The notes under the pieces: generated by a model
What the model saw: only the letters and a program-made list of their open reading frames with translations
The model's database searches: none
Told to the model about the DNA's origin: nothing
In this document: one piece after another, positions 36,425 through 44,115 of the stretch
Layout of the letters: every line of letters starts with the position of its first letter
How positions within the stretch are numbered: the first letter of the stretch is position 1
Program-made: the position numbers and the translations under genes
Source of the DNA: Arthrobacter pullicola
GTDB lineage: Bacteria; Actinomycetota; Actinomycetes; Actinomycetales; Micrococcaceae
Assembly (NCBI RefSeq): GCF_014836875.1
Contig: NZ_JACSQC010000002.1
Location: 591,596 to 655,595, forward strand
Length of the DNA: 64,000 nucleotides
Direction of reading: 5' to 3'

Positions 36425-36468
36425 TTTGGGACTTCCCTGCCGTGGCGCCACGGCAGGGAAGTCCCAAA
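36425..36468. repeat. Perfect 44-nt palindrome
   Basis: Two 22-nt arms starting TTTGGGACTTCCC meet at GGCGCC without any spacer, giving a perfect inverted repeat. It lies 56 nt downstream of the minus-strand membrane-protein gene, so it could end that transcript as RNA hairpin, but no T-run follows. It could also be a cruciform or protein-binding site. Confidence 0.9.
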
Positions 36469-36523
36469 CTGGCAGGGGAATCCCCATCCGGAGGAAAACG
36501 GGCTCAAACGGCAGAGAGTACGG

Positions 36524-37258
36524 CTAGCCTGCGCGAACCCGCCGGAAGCCAGCAGCCTGCACGGTGAGGAGCGCCAACGCACCGATCAGCCCGATCAGCA
36601 GCAGGAACGGGCCCATGCTGTACAGGTTGGAAGCGATGACGCCCGACATGCCCTCCATCCCCTGCCCCGTGGCCGGGTCAACCGAGATGTATCGAGGCGG
36701 CGCGAGGGCACCCGTCAGCCAGAACAGGCCAGCTGCCAGCATCATGGCTACCAGCGCCCAAGCCGCACAAAGGTACGGGTTGAGCCAGCGCCGGGACCCA
36801 TCGGGTGCGGATAGACCGTAGCTGGCGGAGAATCCGCCAGGAACCGACGCCCCGGGGACACCATCGGAGCGGCCCGGATTCCCCGCCTCTTCAACCCTGG
36901 TGGACTCGTCAACCCAGGAGGAACCATCTCCGCGGCCCGAGGCGCCACTCCCGCCGGCGTCCCGAACCAGGTGTTGCCAGCCGGCGTCGCGATCCCCGGC
37001 GCGGGCGGCGTCGCGGTCCCCGGCGCGGGCGGCGGAGCGGCCCCCAGCCCGGGCGGCGGCACGGTCCCCAGCCCGGGCGGCGGAGCGGCCCCCGGCGCTG
37101 CCGGAGGCCAACACTCCGGGATCATCGTTCCGCGTGGCCCGCCCCACGGCAGACGGAACAGTCCCGCCGTCGTCGACAATCTGCACCGGGTCCTGAGCCT
37201 GGCCAGCCGGTGGCCGCGCGTACAACCGGTAATCGTCCGAAGGTGTGTGATTCCCCAT
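36524..37258 (-). CDS. Two-helix membrane protein with Ala-Arg octapeptide repeat (paralogue of gene at 24013-24465)
   Basis: A 244-residue protein. It begins MGNHTPSDDYRLYARPPAGQ, passes through an about 110-residue polar region with a five-unit, 8-residue repeat (SAARAGDR, DAARAGDR), and ends with NPYLCAAWALVAMMLAAGLF (helix 1), an exposed loop and SMGPFLLLIGLIGALALLTV (helix 2). The C-terminal domain and N-terminal LYARP segment are shared with the smaller protein at 24.0-24.5 kb. Start ATG 37258, preceded at 7 nt by TAGGCT, so probably leaderless. Function unknown. Confidence 0.75.
   Translation of the reverse strand: MGNHTPSDDYRLYARPPAGQAQDPVQIVDDGGTVPSAVGRATRNDDPGVLASGSAGGRSAARAGDRAAARAGGRSAARAGDRDAARAGDRDAGWQHLVRDAGGSGASGRGDGSSWVDESTRVEEAGNPGRSDGVPGASVPGGFSASYGLSAPDGSRRWLNPYLCAAWALVAMMLAAGLFWLTGALAPPRYISVDPATGQGMEGMSGVIASNLYSMGPFLLLIGLIGALALLTVQAAGFRRVRAG
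36981..37100. repeat. 24-nt minisatellite, five units
   Basis: Five consecutive 24-nt units of the type GCGGCGTCGCGGTCCCCGGC followed by GCGG encode the octapeptide repeat of the membrane protein on the minus strand. Period divisible by three keeps the frame. Confidence 0.85.
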
Positions 37259-37265
37259 GGCGGCG

Positions 37266-37271
37266 AGCCTA
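37266..37271 (-). promoter_or_regulatory. -10 box TAGGCT of leaderless promoter
   Basis: TAGGCT on the minus strand is followed by 7 nt and ATG 37258, in a 19-nt block almost identical to that before the paralogue at 24465. Confidence 0.6.
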
Positions 37272-37354
37272 CCCGACACCAACCTGGGCCGGCTCGAGGG
37301 CGCAGTGGCCACCGGGGCCACCGGCAGGCAGGGGCCACCGGCAGGGACGTCCCT

Positions 37355-38557
37355 TTACTGCGGGGCGGCCAGCCAGAGGTCGGGACCGAAGACCTCGTAC
37401 TGGATGTCCTGGGCGGGAACCCCGCGCGCAATCAGCGCGCTGCGGATCGCCTGCATAAAGCCAAGCGGACCGCACAGGTAGTAATCGGCGTCGGCGGGCA
37501 GCTCAATGGCGGCAAGGTCCATGAAACCGGAGAACTGGTTGGCGCTCTCCTGGCCCGCAGGCTGGCTGAACCAGGTGGTGAGCGAGGCATCCGGCAGCTT
37601 CGCCAGGTCCGCCCGCACCTGGTCCCGCAGCGCGAAGGTCTGCTCCGACTTATCGGCGTGCAGCAGCGTCACGGGGCGGGTTGCGGCCGACTGGACCAGA
37701 TGGGAAATCATACCGGCCATGGGTGTGATGCCGATGCCGGCGCTGGCAAAGACCACGGGCCGGTCGGTGTCCGTGAGCACAACCTCGCCGAACGGCGCCG
37801 ACAGCACCACCTCATCATTCACGTTCACGCTGGCGTGCAGCAGGTTGGAGACCTCGCCGTCGGGGGTAGGCCGGCCGTGAACGCGCTTGACGGAGAACTG
37901 GCGGCGCTCGCCATCGTCGGCGCGGGTGAGGCTGTACTGCCGCGGCTGGTGCACGCCGTCGGGCATCAGTGCCTTCAGCGAGACGTACTGGCCGGGCAGC
38001 GCCGGCTTCATCCGGCCGGCAGTGAGGGGCTCGACCACGAAGGTCACGACGTCGGTGGTTTCCTGGATCTTCTCCGTCACCCGCCAGGTGCTCCAGACAC
38101 TTTCCGGGGTGAGGTCCGCAGCCGTGTACATGGCCCGTTCCTGATTAATGAGGGCGTTGGCCATCAGCCAGTACACCTCGTCCCACGCGGCTCCGACCTC
38201 GGGGGTGACGGCGTCTCCCAGGACGTCGCCAATGGCCCACATCAGGTGGTCGTGAACAATCTTGTACTGTTCCGGCCGCAGGCCCAGGGAAACATGCTTA
38301 TGCGAAATCCGGGCCAGCAAATGGTCAGGCAGGACACCGGGTTTGTTCACCAGGAAAGTGGCAAAAGCGGCAACTGATCCGGCCAAGGCCTGCTGCTGAC
38401 GGCCCTCGGCCTGGTTTCCGCGGTTGAAAAGTCCATCAAGGAGTTCGGGTTTCTCCGCAAACATATGTGAATAGAAGCGTTTCGCGATCTCCCCGATATT
38501 CTCACCGACCACCGGCAAAGTGGCTTCAATAACGGGACGGGATGTATCTGAAAGCAC
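37355..38557 (-). CDS. hmp: Flavohaemoglobin, nitric oxide dioxygenase
   Basis: A 400-residue cytoplasmic enzyme turning NO and O2 into nitrate with NAD(P)H. The N-terminal globin domain (1-about 140) has the B10 tyrosine (Tyr29 in RFYSHMFAEKPEL) and the proximal histidine at about residue 86 (RISHKHVSLGL). The FAD-binding part has the PRQYSLTRADDGE motif and the NAD-binding part ASAGIGITPMAGMI. Start is GTG 38557 with AAGGAG 7 nt upstream. It stands alone; no NsrR-type regulator is adjacent. Full family length. Confidence 0.95.
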   Translation of the reverse strand: MLSDTSRPVIEATLPVVGENIGEIAKRFYSHMFAEKPELLDGLFNRGNQAEGRQQQALAGSVAAFATFLVNKPGVLPDHLLARISHKHVSLGLRPEQYKIVHDHLMWAIGDVLGDAVTPEVGAAWDEVYWLMANALINQERAMYTAADLTPESVWSTWRVTEKIQETTDVVTFVVEPLTAGRMKPALPGQYVSLKALMPDGVHQPRQYSLTRADDGERRQFSVKRVHGRPTPDGEVSNLLHASVNVNDEVVLSAPFGEVVLTDTDRPVVFASAGIGITPMAGMISHLVQSAATRPVTLLHADKSEQTFALRDQVRADLAKLPDASLTTWFSQPAGQESANQFSGFMDLAAIELPADADYYLCGPLGFMQAIRSALIARGVPAQDIQYEVFGPDLWLAAPQ

Positions 38558-38741
38558 GTAAAACTCCTTGACTTAACGAAACGCAATGCGAAAGCCATGA
38601 GGAAATTCAACGACTTCCGGGAGGCAACATTACTCCTCTTCTACGGCGTGTAGAAATCACCGGCGGAGGATTCCCGGCTTCGTGATTCCGGGCACCATGC
38701 GTGGTCGCTCCGGGTGCCGCGAAGACAGTCGAAGCCACAGC

Positions 38742-38784
38742 AAAACGGCCGACGCCGGCACCCGCGTGGGTGCCGGCATCGGCC
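38742..38784 (-). terminator. Rho-independent terminator of the DUF4190/DUF4352-type gene
   Basis: Arms GGCCGACGCCGGCACCC (38747-38763) and GGGTGCCGGCATCGGCC (38768-38784) pair over 17 bp with one wobble and a 4-nt loop. On the minus strand the stem is followed by GTTTTG, directly after the stop codon at 38803. Confidence 0.8.
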
Positions 38785-38802
38785 GCTGTTCTGTCCCCGG
38801 AT

Positions 38803-40608
38803 TTACGGCAGGCGCCAGTACACCGGGTCGTTGTCCTCTGCCAGGATCATGCGCAGGCTCATCCGGCTGTCTTCGCCCAGGGCCTCCTCGGGGAGGTCGA
38901 AGCAGACCTCGTGGGAGCGGGCCTCCCCCTTGGCCAGGTTGGGCTGGCTGAACCCGCTCACCCCAAGATCCATGGAGCAGTCCAGGACACTGTAGGAGCG
39001 GTTGTCCGCACCGATGAACTCGGGAGCGAGGTCCAGCCACAAACGTCCTTCACCGTCACCGTTGTAGACCGCGTCGAACTCGAACATCACGTAGTTGTAG
39101 TCCGGTGCGCCGGCAGTGCGGTCCCGCTCCTGCACCTCGGCGGAGGCGTTGCGGTCCACGGAGACCAGGGTGACGGTGTAGTCGCCCACCTTGACCTCCT
39201 CGCCCGCCGAATTTGCCGGTGCGGAGAGCATCTTTTCGATGAACGCATCACTGTTCTCGTAGGTGTACTCATCCGGGGAAGCCTGGGCGCCCGGCGTGCC
39301 GGAAGCATTTGGCAGCGGCCGGGAAGGCTCAGATTCTGCCTCCGCTGCGGGGTATTCGCCGATGCCCAGCTGCCGAAGCGAGTCCACCACCATGGCCGAC
39401 ACCGTACCGGCAATGATCATGGACACCACTGCCACACCCACGGCAATGATGGAGAGCATCCGGGCCACGTTACGTGCCCGGAATCCCTTAATCATCGCGG
39501 GGATTCCGAGACCGATGGCCACGATGCCAAGCAGGAACGTCAAGACGTTGATGAACGGAATCCAGGAGACGAGGAGGCCAACACCGGCGAGGCACAGTGC
39601 CGCGATGCCCAGTGCCTTGCCGGGAGTCCGCGCCGGCTGGGCACCCGGGTAGCCCGCGCCCGGGTAGCCAGCGCCTGGATAGCCCGGCCCGGAACCGTAT
39701 CCGCCGGGTGTTCCCTGCCCCGGAGCCGCGTACTGGTTCGGGGCCTGGCCCGGCGCACCGTACTGCTGCTGACTCTGTCCCTGCGCTGCGTACTGGTACG
39801 GGCCCTGCTCCGGCATTCCGTAGTGCGGGCGGACGTACTCGGGTGCGCCGGCAGCCGGATCGTCTGTGCCGGTGCCGGTGCCGACGCCGCCTTGATCCAC
39901 GGAGCCTTGATCGATGGAACCCGCTGCTGCGGCATTCGGATCGACAGATTCCGGCGCGCCCGCTGGCTGGCCAGCCGGAGGGTATGGGGGCAGCGCCGGA
40001 CCACCGGCAGGGGGTTTCCCGGCCGAGGGAATCCCGGCGTAGGGATTTCCGCTGGGCCTGTCATACGAGGTCAGAGGCCGGGTGGCGGCGGGGTAACCGT
40101 CAACGATGTACGGGCCACCAGCGGCCGCAGGATTCTGGGCACCCGCCGCGTCACTGGCGTGGCTGCTCGCACTGTTGCCGTAGCCGTTGCCGTAGCTGTT
40201 GCTGTTGCTGCCGCTCCCGCCGTAGGGGTGCGGCTGCTGGCCAGTTGGAGCCGCTGGTTCGCTGCTGCCGGGAGCGGTGCCATACCCTGCCCGACCATAG
40301 CCGGGAGGAGCGAACGAGCCGCCAGGAGCGGCAAATCCGCTGGGCGGCGCCAGCCGGGAGCCGTCGTCCATCCCGGGCCCGCCAACAGCGCCTGCAGACA
40401 CGGCCGCATTGCCGTTCCGTTCCACTGCGGGTGCGTCCTCAGCGGGCGCCGGCTCAGCGGACGCCGATTCGGGCGCCGGCATAGCGGGCGGCTCAGCGGG
40501 CGCCGGCGCGGGTGCCGCTCCCCCGGATTCACGAGCCTCCCCAGGTTCCAGTGCCCCGGTCTGCCCCTGGTCGTCGCCGAGCCCAGGCCCGCCCTGTTCC
40601 TTATCCAT
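38803..40608 (-). CDS. Large membrane-anchored protein with DUF4190- and DUF4352-like parts
   Basis: A 601-residue protein in three parts. Residues 1 to about 350 are a low-complexity Pro-, Gly-, Gln-, Ala- and Tyr-rich region, with GYPGA repeats just before the membrane segment. Then come two to three helices (IAALCLAGVGLLVSWIPFIN, LGIVAIGLGIPAMIKGF, MLSIIAVGVAVVSMIIAGTV) as in DUF4190 proteins. The C-terminal about 180 residues form an extracellular DUF4352-like immunoglobulin-type domain (VKVGDYTVTLVSVDRN). Starts at ATG after a purine-rich GGGGGAAATA. Function unknown; perhaps a surface or stress-related protein. Confidence 0.82.
   Translation of the reverse strand: MDKEQGGPGLGDDQGQTGALEPGEARESGGAAPAPAPAEPPAMPAPESASAEPAPAEDAPAVERNGNAAVSAGAVGGPGMDDGSRLAPPSGFAAPGGSFAPPGYGRAGYGTAPGSSEPAAPTGQQPHPYGGSGSNSNSYGNGYGNSASSHASDAAGAQNPAAAGGPYIVDGYPAATRPLTSYDRPSGNPYAGIPSAGKPPAGGPALPPYPPAGQPAGAPESVDPNAAAAGSIDQGSVDQGGVGTGTGTDDPAAGAPEYVRPHYGMPEQGPYQYAAQGQSQQQYGAPGQAPNQYAAPGQGTPGGYGSGPGYPGAGYPGAGYPGAQPARTPGKALGIAALCLAGVGLLVSWIPFINVLTFLLGIVAIGLGIPAMIKGFRARNVARMLSIIAVGVAVVSMIIAGTVSAMVVDSLRQLGIGEYPAAEAESEPSRPLPNASGTPGAQASPDEYTYENSDAFIEKMLSAPANSAGEEVKVGDYTVTLVSVDRNASAEVQERDRTAGAPDYNYVMFEFDAVYNGDGEGRLWLDLAPEFIGADNRSYSVLDCSMDLGVSGFSQPNLAKGEARSHEVCFDLPEEALGEDSRMSLRMILAEDNDPVYWRLP
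39648..39692. repeat. 15-nt repeat encoding GYPGA, three units
   Basis: Three consecutive 15-nt units beginning GGGTAGCC or GGATAGCC encode GYPGA pentads on the minus strand, just before the first membrane helix of the large protein. Confidence 0.8.
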
Positions 40609-40720
40609 TTATTTCCCCCATGCGGTAAGCGCTGCGTGCAAAAAGATGGGGACACGTCCGTCCGGCTGGTGGCCCCGGCACCATTCTAGGCCCCTGACCT
40701 GCGGCTTTCCCCAAGAGCAA

Positions 40721-40748
40721 GGCCCGCCCCGCAACAGCGGAACGGGCC
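40721..40748 (-). terminator. Possible terminator downstream of tpx
   Basis: GGCCCG and CGGGCC arms with an inner CCGC/GCGG pair and small symmetric bulge form a hairpin 18 nt after the tpx stop. Its T-run on the minus strand is weak (TTGCTCTT). Confidence 0.5.
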
Positions 40749-40766
40749 CCAAGCGCGAACTGAAGA

Positions 40767-41264
40767 CTAAGCTAGAGCCGCGACGACGTCGTCGTAATCC
40801 GGTTCGGTGGTGATCTCCGGAACCAGCTGCGTGTACAGCACGGTGCCATCGGCATCCAGGACGACGACGGCGCGGGCCAGCAGACCGGCCAGCGGCCCGT
40901 CGGCCTGGGTCAGTCCGAAGTCTTCGCCGAAGCTGCTGCGGAAGGCGGAAGCCGCCACCACGTTCTCGATGCCCTCTGCGCCGCAGAAACGGCCAAGCGC
41001 GAACGGAAGATCCTTGGAGACGCACACCACTGCGGTGTTCTCCAGGCCGGCGGCCACCTCGTTGAAGCGGCGGACGCTCTGCGCGCACACACCGGTGTCC
41101 ACGCTGGGGAAGATGTTCAGGACCACCCGGCGGCCGGCGAACCCGGAGAGGGTCACGGCGGCGAGGTCGGTGCCGACCAGTTCGAAGGCCGGAGCGGAGG
41201 TGCCGACGGCGGGAATTTCACCGGAGGTGCGGACAGGGTTCTCTTTAAATGCTGTGGTTGCCAT
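40767..41264 (-). CDS. tpx: Thiol peroxidase, atypical 2-Cys peroxiredoxin
   Basis: A 165-residue peroxiredoxin reducing lipid and organic hydroperoxides with thioredoxin. The peroxidatic Cys60 lies in [16 protein letters not shown] and the resolving Cys94 in [13 protein letters not shown], the arrangement of Tpx. A further Cys81 is present. Full length for the family, ATG start. Single gene with its own hairpin downstream. Confidence 0.95.
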   Translation of the reverse strand: MATTAFKENPVRTSGEIPAVGTSAPAFELVGTDLAAVTLSGFAGRRVVLNIFPSVDTGVCAQSVRRFNEVAAGLENTAVVCVSKDLPFALGRFCGAEGIENVVAASAFRSSFGEDFGLTQADGPLAGLLARAVVVLDADGTVLYTQLVPEITTEPDYDDVVAALA

Positions 41265-41498
41265 GGTTCGTGTCTATCACGTCTTTCTCCCTTTGGTGGG
41301 ACGCTGACCTGCGGTGATGCTGGCCTGACGGTCCGATGGGAAGAAATTCGGGTTATGGGCTTCCCTCCGCGCGTGCTGGTGCTCTACTGGAAGAAGGTTG
41401 AGGTTTGCTGCAGAAGATCCCAACTAGGTCCTCCCCAGTGGAGGGCCGTCAGGTCCACATGGCCGGGACCAGTAGGTTCGATGGCCGAACCTTGGAAC

Positions 41499-41524
41499 GA
41501 CTCCCCGGTTGAGGCCGGGGAGTC
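41499..41524. terminator. GC-rich hairpin downstream of SDR gene
   Basis: Perfect 10-bp arms GACTCCCCGG and CCGGGGAGTC with loop TTGAGG lie 85 nt after the stop of the minus-strand SDR gene. A second hairpin (41474-41492) follows. Neither has a strong T-run. Confidence 0.45.
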
Positions 41525-41533
41525 AGATCCATG

Positions 41534-41577
41534 TTGAGGCGCGTTCCATATTGACGCGCGTTCCATATTGAGGCGCC
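41534..41577. repeat. 17-nt tandem repeat, 2.6 units
   Basis: TTGAGGCGCGTTCCATA is followed by a copy with one change and a partial third copy. It is non-coding and lies just downstream of the SDR gene. Confidence 0.85.
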
Positions 41578-41608
41578 TCACCCGGCCAGCTCTCGGCCGG
41601 CGAAAAAC

Positions 41609-42394
41609 CTATTCGGCGGCCAGCTGCACCGAACCGCGGTGGGCTCCCAACCCGCCGTCGACCCGGATGTCGGTGCCGTTGACCCAGCTGGCCTGCGGCG
41701 AGGCCAGGAAGGTGATCACGTTGGCGATATCCCGGGCGGAAGCCGCCCGGCCAAGCAGGGCCACAGCGCCTTCCACCTTGTCCACACCGTGGTCCTTCAT
41801 GAAGTCGGCCAGGATCGGCGTCTCGACGGGGCCGGGGCTTACCGAGTTCACCCTGACGCGGCCCAGGTTTTCGCTGGCCTGCAGTTCCGTGAGCAGCCGG
41901 ACAGCTTCCTTGGAGAAGCGGTAGGAGTTACCGGTGACCTCAGCGTCCTGGTGCACCCCGGCAAGCGCGCCGTCCCAGTCGGCGGCGGAGACGAATGCGA
42001 AGAGCTGGGAGCGGCGCTCGCCCCAGCCGGCTGCCACGGCGGAGGCCAGGTGGGTGACGAATCCGCCGTCGGCAATCTGGGGCAGCAGCGCCTTGGTGAG
42101 CTCCCGCAGCCCGAAGACGTTGACCGCGAGCACCAGCTCAAACGGTGCGGTGCCGGGAACGCCGGCGATGTTGGCCAGGCCGTGGATGGTGCCGCGGACC
42201 TGCGCGGCGGCGTCGGCTACGCCCTGCGGGGAGGAGAGGTCGGCCTGGATGAACTCGCCGGGGAAATCCTGGGCCGGGTTGCGGTCGATGCCGATGACCT
42301 CGGCTCCGCCAGCTGTAAACGCCGCCGCCGTGGCGGCGCCGATGCCGGAGGCAGCTCCGGTAACCACAATCCTTTGGTCAGCAAATATGCCCAT
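41609..42394 (-). CDS. Short-chain dehydrogenase, coniferyl-alcohol dehydrogenase-like
   Basis: A 261-residue SDR enzyme oxidising an alcohol with NAD(P). The cofactor motif TGAASGIGAAT, NIAGVPGTAPFELVLAVN, the active-site SYRFSKEAV (Tyr-x3-Lys) and SPGPVETPILADF are present. The sequence follows CalA (coniferyl alcohol dehydrogenase) closely, as far as I recall, including IAGVPGTA and WVNGTDIRVDGGL. It is divergent from an aldehyde dehydrogenase gene with 180 nt between, so the pair could convert an aromatic alcohol to the acid in two steps. ATG start. Confidence 0.85.
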   Translation of the reverse strand: MGIFADQRIVVTGAASGIGAATAAAFTAGGAEVIGIDRNPAQDFPGEFIQADLSSPQGVADAAAQVRGTIHGLANIAGVPGTAPFELVLAVNVFGLRELTKALLPQIADGGFVTHLASAVAAGWGERRSQLFAFVSAADWDGALAGVHQDAEVTGNSYRFSKEAVRLLTELQASENLGRVRVNSVSPGPVETPILADFMKDHGVDKVEGAVALLGRAASARDIANVITFLASPQASWVNGTDIRVDGGLGAHRGSVQLAAE

Positions 42395-42574
42395 GCTTCG
42401 TCTCCGTTATCTCCGTGCTTCCGCGGCAGCAGCCGCGGCTCATCGCTGACCAATCTTCTCCTCCACACGCACCCAGGCAAGGCCGCTTTTCCACTGGACA
42501 GATAATGGGACTTGTCCGTTTCTCCGCACCCGACAAGGCTGGGGACACCAGTGACAACGCGAAAAGGACGGCCA

Positions 42575-44002
42575 GTGACTGTTTCCCCCACCACCTATGA
42601 GGTCTTCGACCCGGCCACCCTGGAAGTAGTCGGCACCGCGCCCCTGCACACGGCGGAAGATGTTGAACGCGCCGTCGCCCTGGCCGGCACTGCCGCCGCT
42701 GCCTGGGCCGCGGACCGGGAAGCACGGCGCTCGGCCCTGCGCTCGATCGCCGCTGCCGTCCGGACCCAGTCGGGCCGTCTGGGGGAAATCCTCAGCCGCG
42801 AACAGGGGAAGGTCCTGCGTGAGGCGGTCATGGAGTTCCAGGTCGCCGCCGGATTGTTCGAGTATTACGCCGATCTCGAATGGGACCAGACCGAGCAGCT
42901 GCCTGAACGCGACGGCCGCCAGCTCTCGGTGGACTACCGTCCGGTGGGCCTGGTCGGTGCCATCACGCCGTGGAACTTCCCGATCTCGCTGCTGGCGGTC
43001 AAGCTGGCGCCGGCGCTGGTGGCCGGCTGCACGGTGATCGCCAAGCCGTCACCGAGCACCCCGCTCTCCACCATCGCCTTGGTGGAGCTGATGAACGGTT
43101 ACCTGCCGCCGCATGTGCTCAAATCCGTGACCGGCCGGGGCGTGCTCAGCCGGGCGCTCAGCACCCTGCCGGGTGTGCGGAAGATTTCCTTCACCGGTTC
43201 CACCGAGGTGGGCACCGCGATCATGGCGCAGGCCGCGCCCACGGTCAAGCGGGTGACGCTGGAGCTTGGCGGCAACGATCCGGCGATCGTGCTGCCCGAC
43301 GCCGATCCGGCATTCACCGCGGCAGGCATCATCGGTTCGGCGTTCCGTAACGCCGGGCAGGTCTGCATGGCGGTGAAGCGGGTCTTTGTGCCGCGCAGCC
43401 TGGCCGGCGAACTCACCGAAGCCCTTGCCTCCGCCGCTGCCGGCCTGGTGGTGGGCCGCGGCCTCGACGCCGGCACCAGCATGGGTCCGATGCATAACGC
43501 CGCACAGCGGGACCTGGTCTCCAGCCTGGTCACGCAGGCAGTGAACGACGGCGGCAAGCTCGCCTTCGGCGGCGGCACCGGAACCTCGCTTCCCGGTTAC
43601 TTCATGGAACCGACCATCATCGCGGACGCTCCGTACAACACCCCTCTGGTCTGCTCCGAACAGTTCGGTTCCGCGCTTCCGGTATCGGTGTACGACGACG
43701 TCGAGGACGTGCTGGCGCAGCTGAACGCACAGGAATTCGGGCTCGGAGCGTCGGTCTGGACGCCCGATCTGGACCGCGCCGGAGAGCTGGCCGCCCGGAT
43801 CGAGGCCGGCACGGTATGGATCAACCAGCACACGCAGGTGGAGCTGGATGCGCCGTTCGGCGGGTGGAAGGCCTCCGGCATGGGCCGTGAACGCGGCCGG
43901 TGGGGTCTGTCCGAATACCTGCAGACCCGCACCCTCAACGCCATGGCGGGGAACCACGCCGCCGCGGCAGCCGGTGCATCTTCCGCCGCCCAGAGCAGCT
44001 AG
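42575..44002 (+). CDS. Aldehyde dehydrogenase (aromatic aldehyde type)
   Basis: A 475-residue NAD(P)-dependent aldehyde dehydrogenase. It shows GAITPWNFPISLLAVKLAPA, FTGSTEVGTAIMAQ, the base motif LELGGNDPAIVLPDAD and the nucleophile in NAGQVCMAVKRVFVP. I choose the GTG at 42575 because AAAAGGAC precedes it at a proper distance; the frame stays open further upstream. It is divergent from the coniferyl-alcohol-dehydrogenase-like gene and ends at a bidirectional terminator shared with the MFS gene. Probable substrate: coniferyl aldehyde, vanillin or a benzaldehyde. Confidence 0.88.
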   Translation: MTVSPTTYEVFDPATLEVVGTAPLHTAEDVERAVALAGTAAAAWAADREARRSALRSIAAAVRTQSGRLGEILSREQGKVLREAVMEFQVAAGLFEYYADLEWDQTEQLPERDGRQLSVDYRPVGLVGAITPWNFPISLLAVKLAPALVAGCTVIAKPSPSTPLSTIALVELMNGYLPPHVLKSVTGRGVLSRALSTLPGVRKISFTGSTEVGTAIMAQAAPTVKRVTLELGGNDPAIVLPDADPAFTAAGIIGSAFRNAGQVCMAVKRVFVPRSLAGELTEALASAAAGLVVGRGLDAGTSMGPMHNAAQRDLVSSLVTQAVNDGGKLAFGGGTGTSLPGYFMEPTIIADAPYNTPLVCSEQFGSALPVSVYDDVEDVLAQLNAQEFGLGASVWTPDLDRAGELAARIEAGTVWINQHTQVELDAPFGGWKASGMGRERGRWGLSEYLQTRTLNAMAGNHAAAAAGASSAAQSS

Positions 44003-44052
44003 AGCCTAGAAAGTAGCGCCCGGCTACGGCAGCCCGCCGTAGCCAACCACAA

Positions 44053-44086
44053 AAAGGTCCCCTTCCGTGTTCGGAAGGGGACCTTT
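44053..44086. terminator. Bidirectional Rho-independent terminator
   Basis: Perfect 15-bp arms AAAGGTCCCCTTCCG and CGGAAGGGGACCTTT surround the loop TGTT between two convergent genes. A-runs on the left and T-runs on the right serve both strands. Confidence 0.9.
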
Positions 44087-44115
44087 CTCGGTTCCGGCCG
44101 CAGCCGGGCGAGGGT

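Larger units (their letters stand above)
35701..36523. other. Repeat-rich non-coding region
   Basis: No gene is supported here. The right half holds a 99-nt direct repeat in two copies, each with terminal inverted repeats, and a 44-nt perfect palindrome, annotated separately. The left part (35760-35960) contains several variants of GTACCTTGCC. Open frames on both strands are by-products of these repeats. The promoter of the phosphatase operon should lie at 35701-35780. Confidence 0.6.
41265..41608. other. Intergenic region with hairpins and a 17-nt tandem repeat
   Basis: No gene is seen. The stretch holds the tpx promoter at the left, an AGGTTCG/CGAACCT inverted repeat (41474-41492), a GC-rich hairpin (41499-41524) and a 17-nt tandem repeat (41534-41577) directly before the stop of the SDR gene. 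Confidence 0.6.

Noticed and set aside
35504..36814. Plus-strand frame of 436 codons across the repeat region
   Set aside because: Its sequence is generated by the direct repeats and by antisense of flanking genes; no start site or domain.
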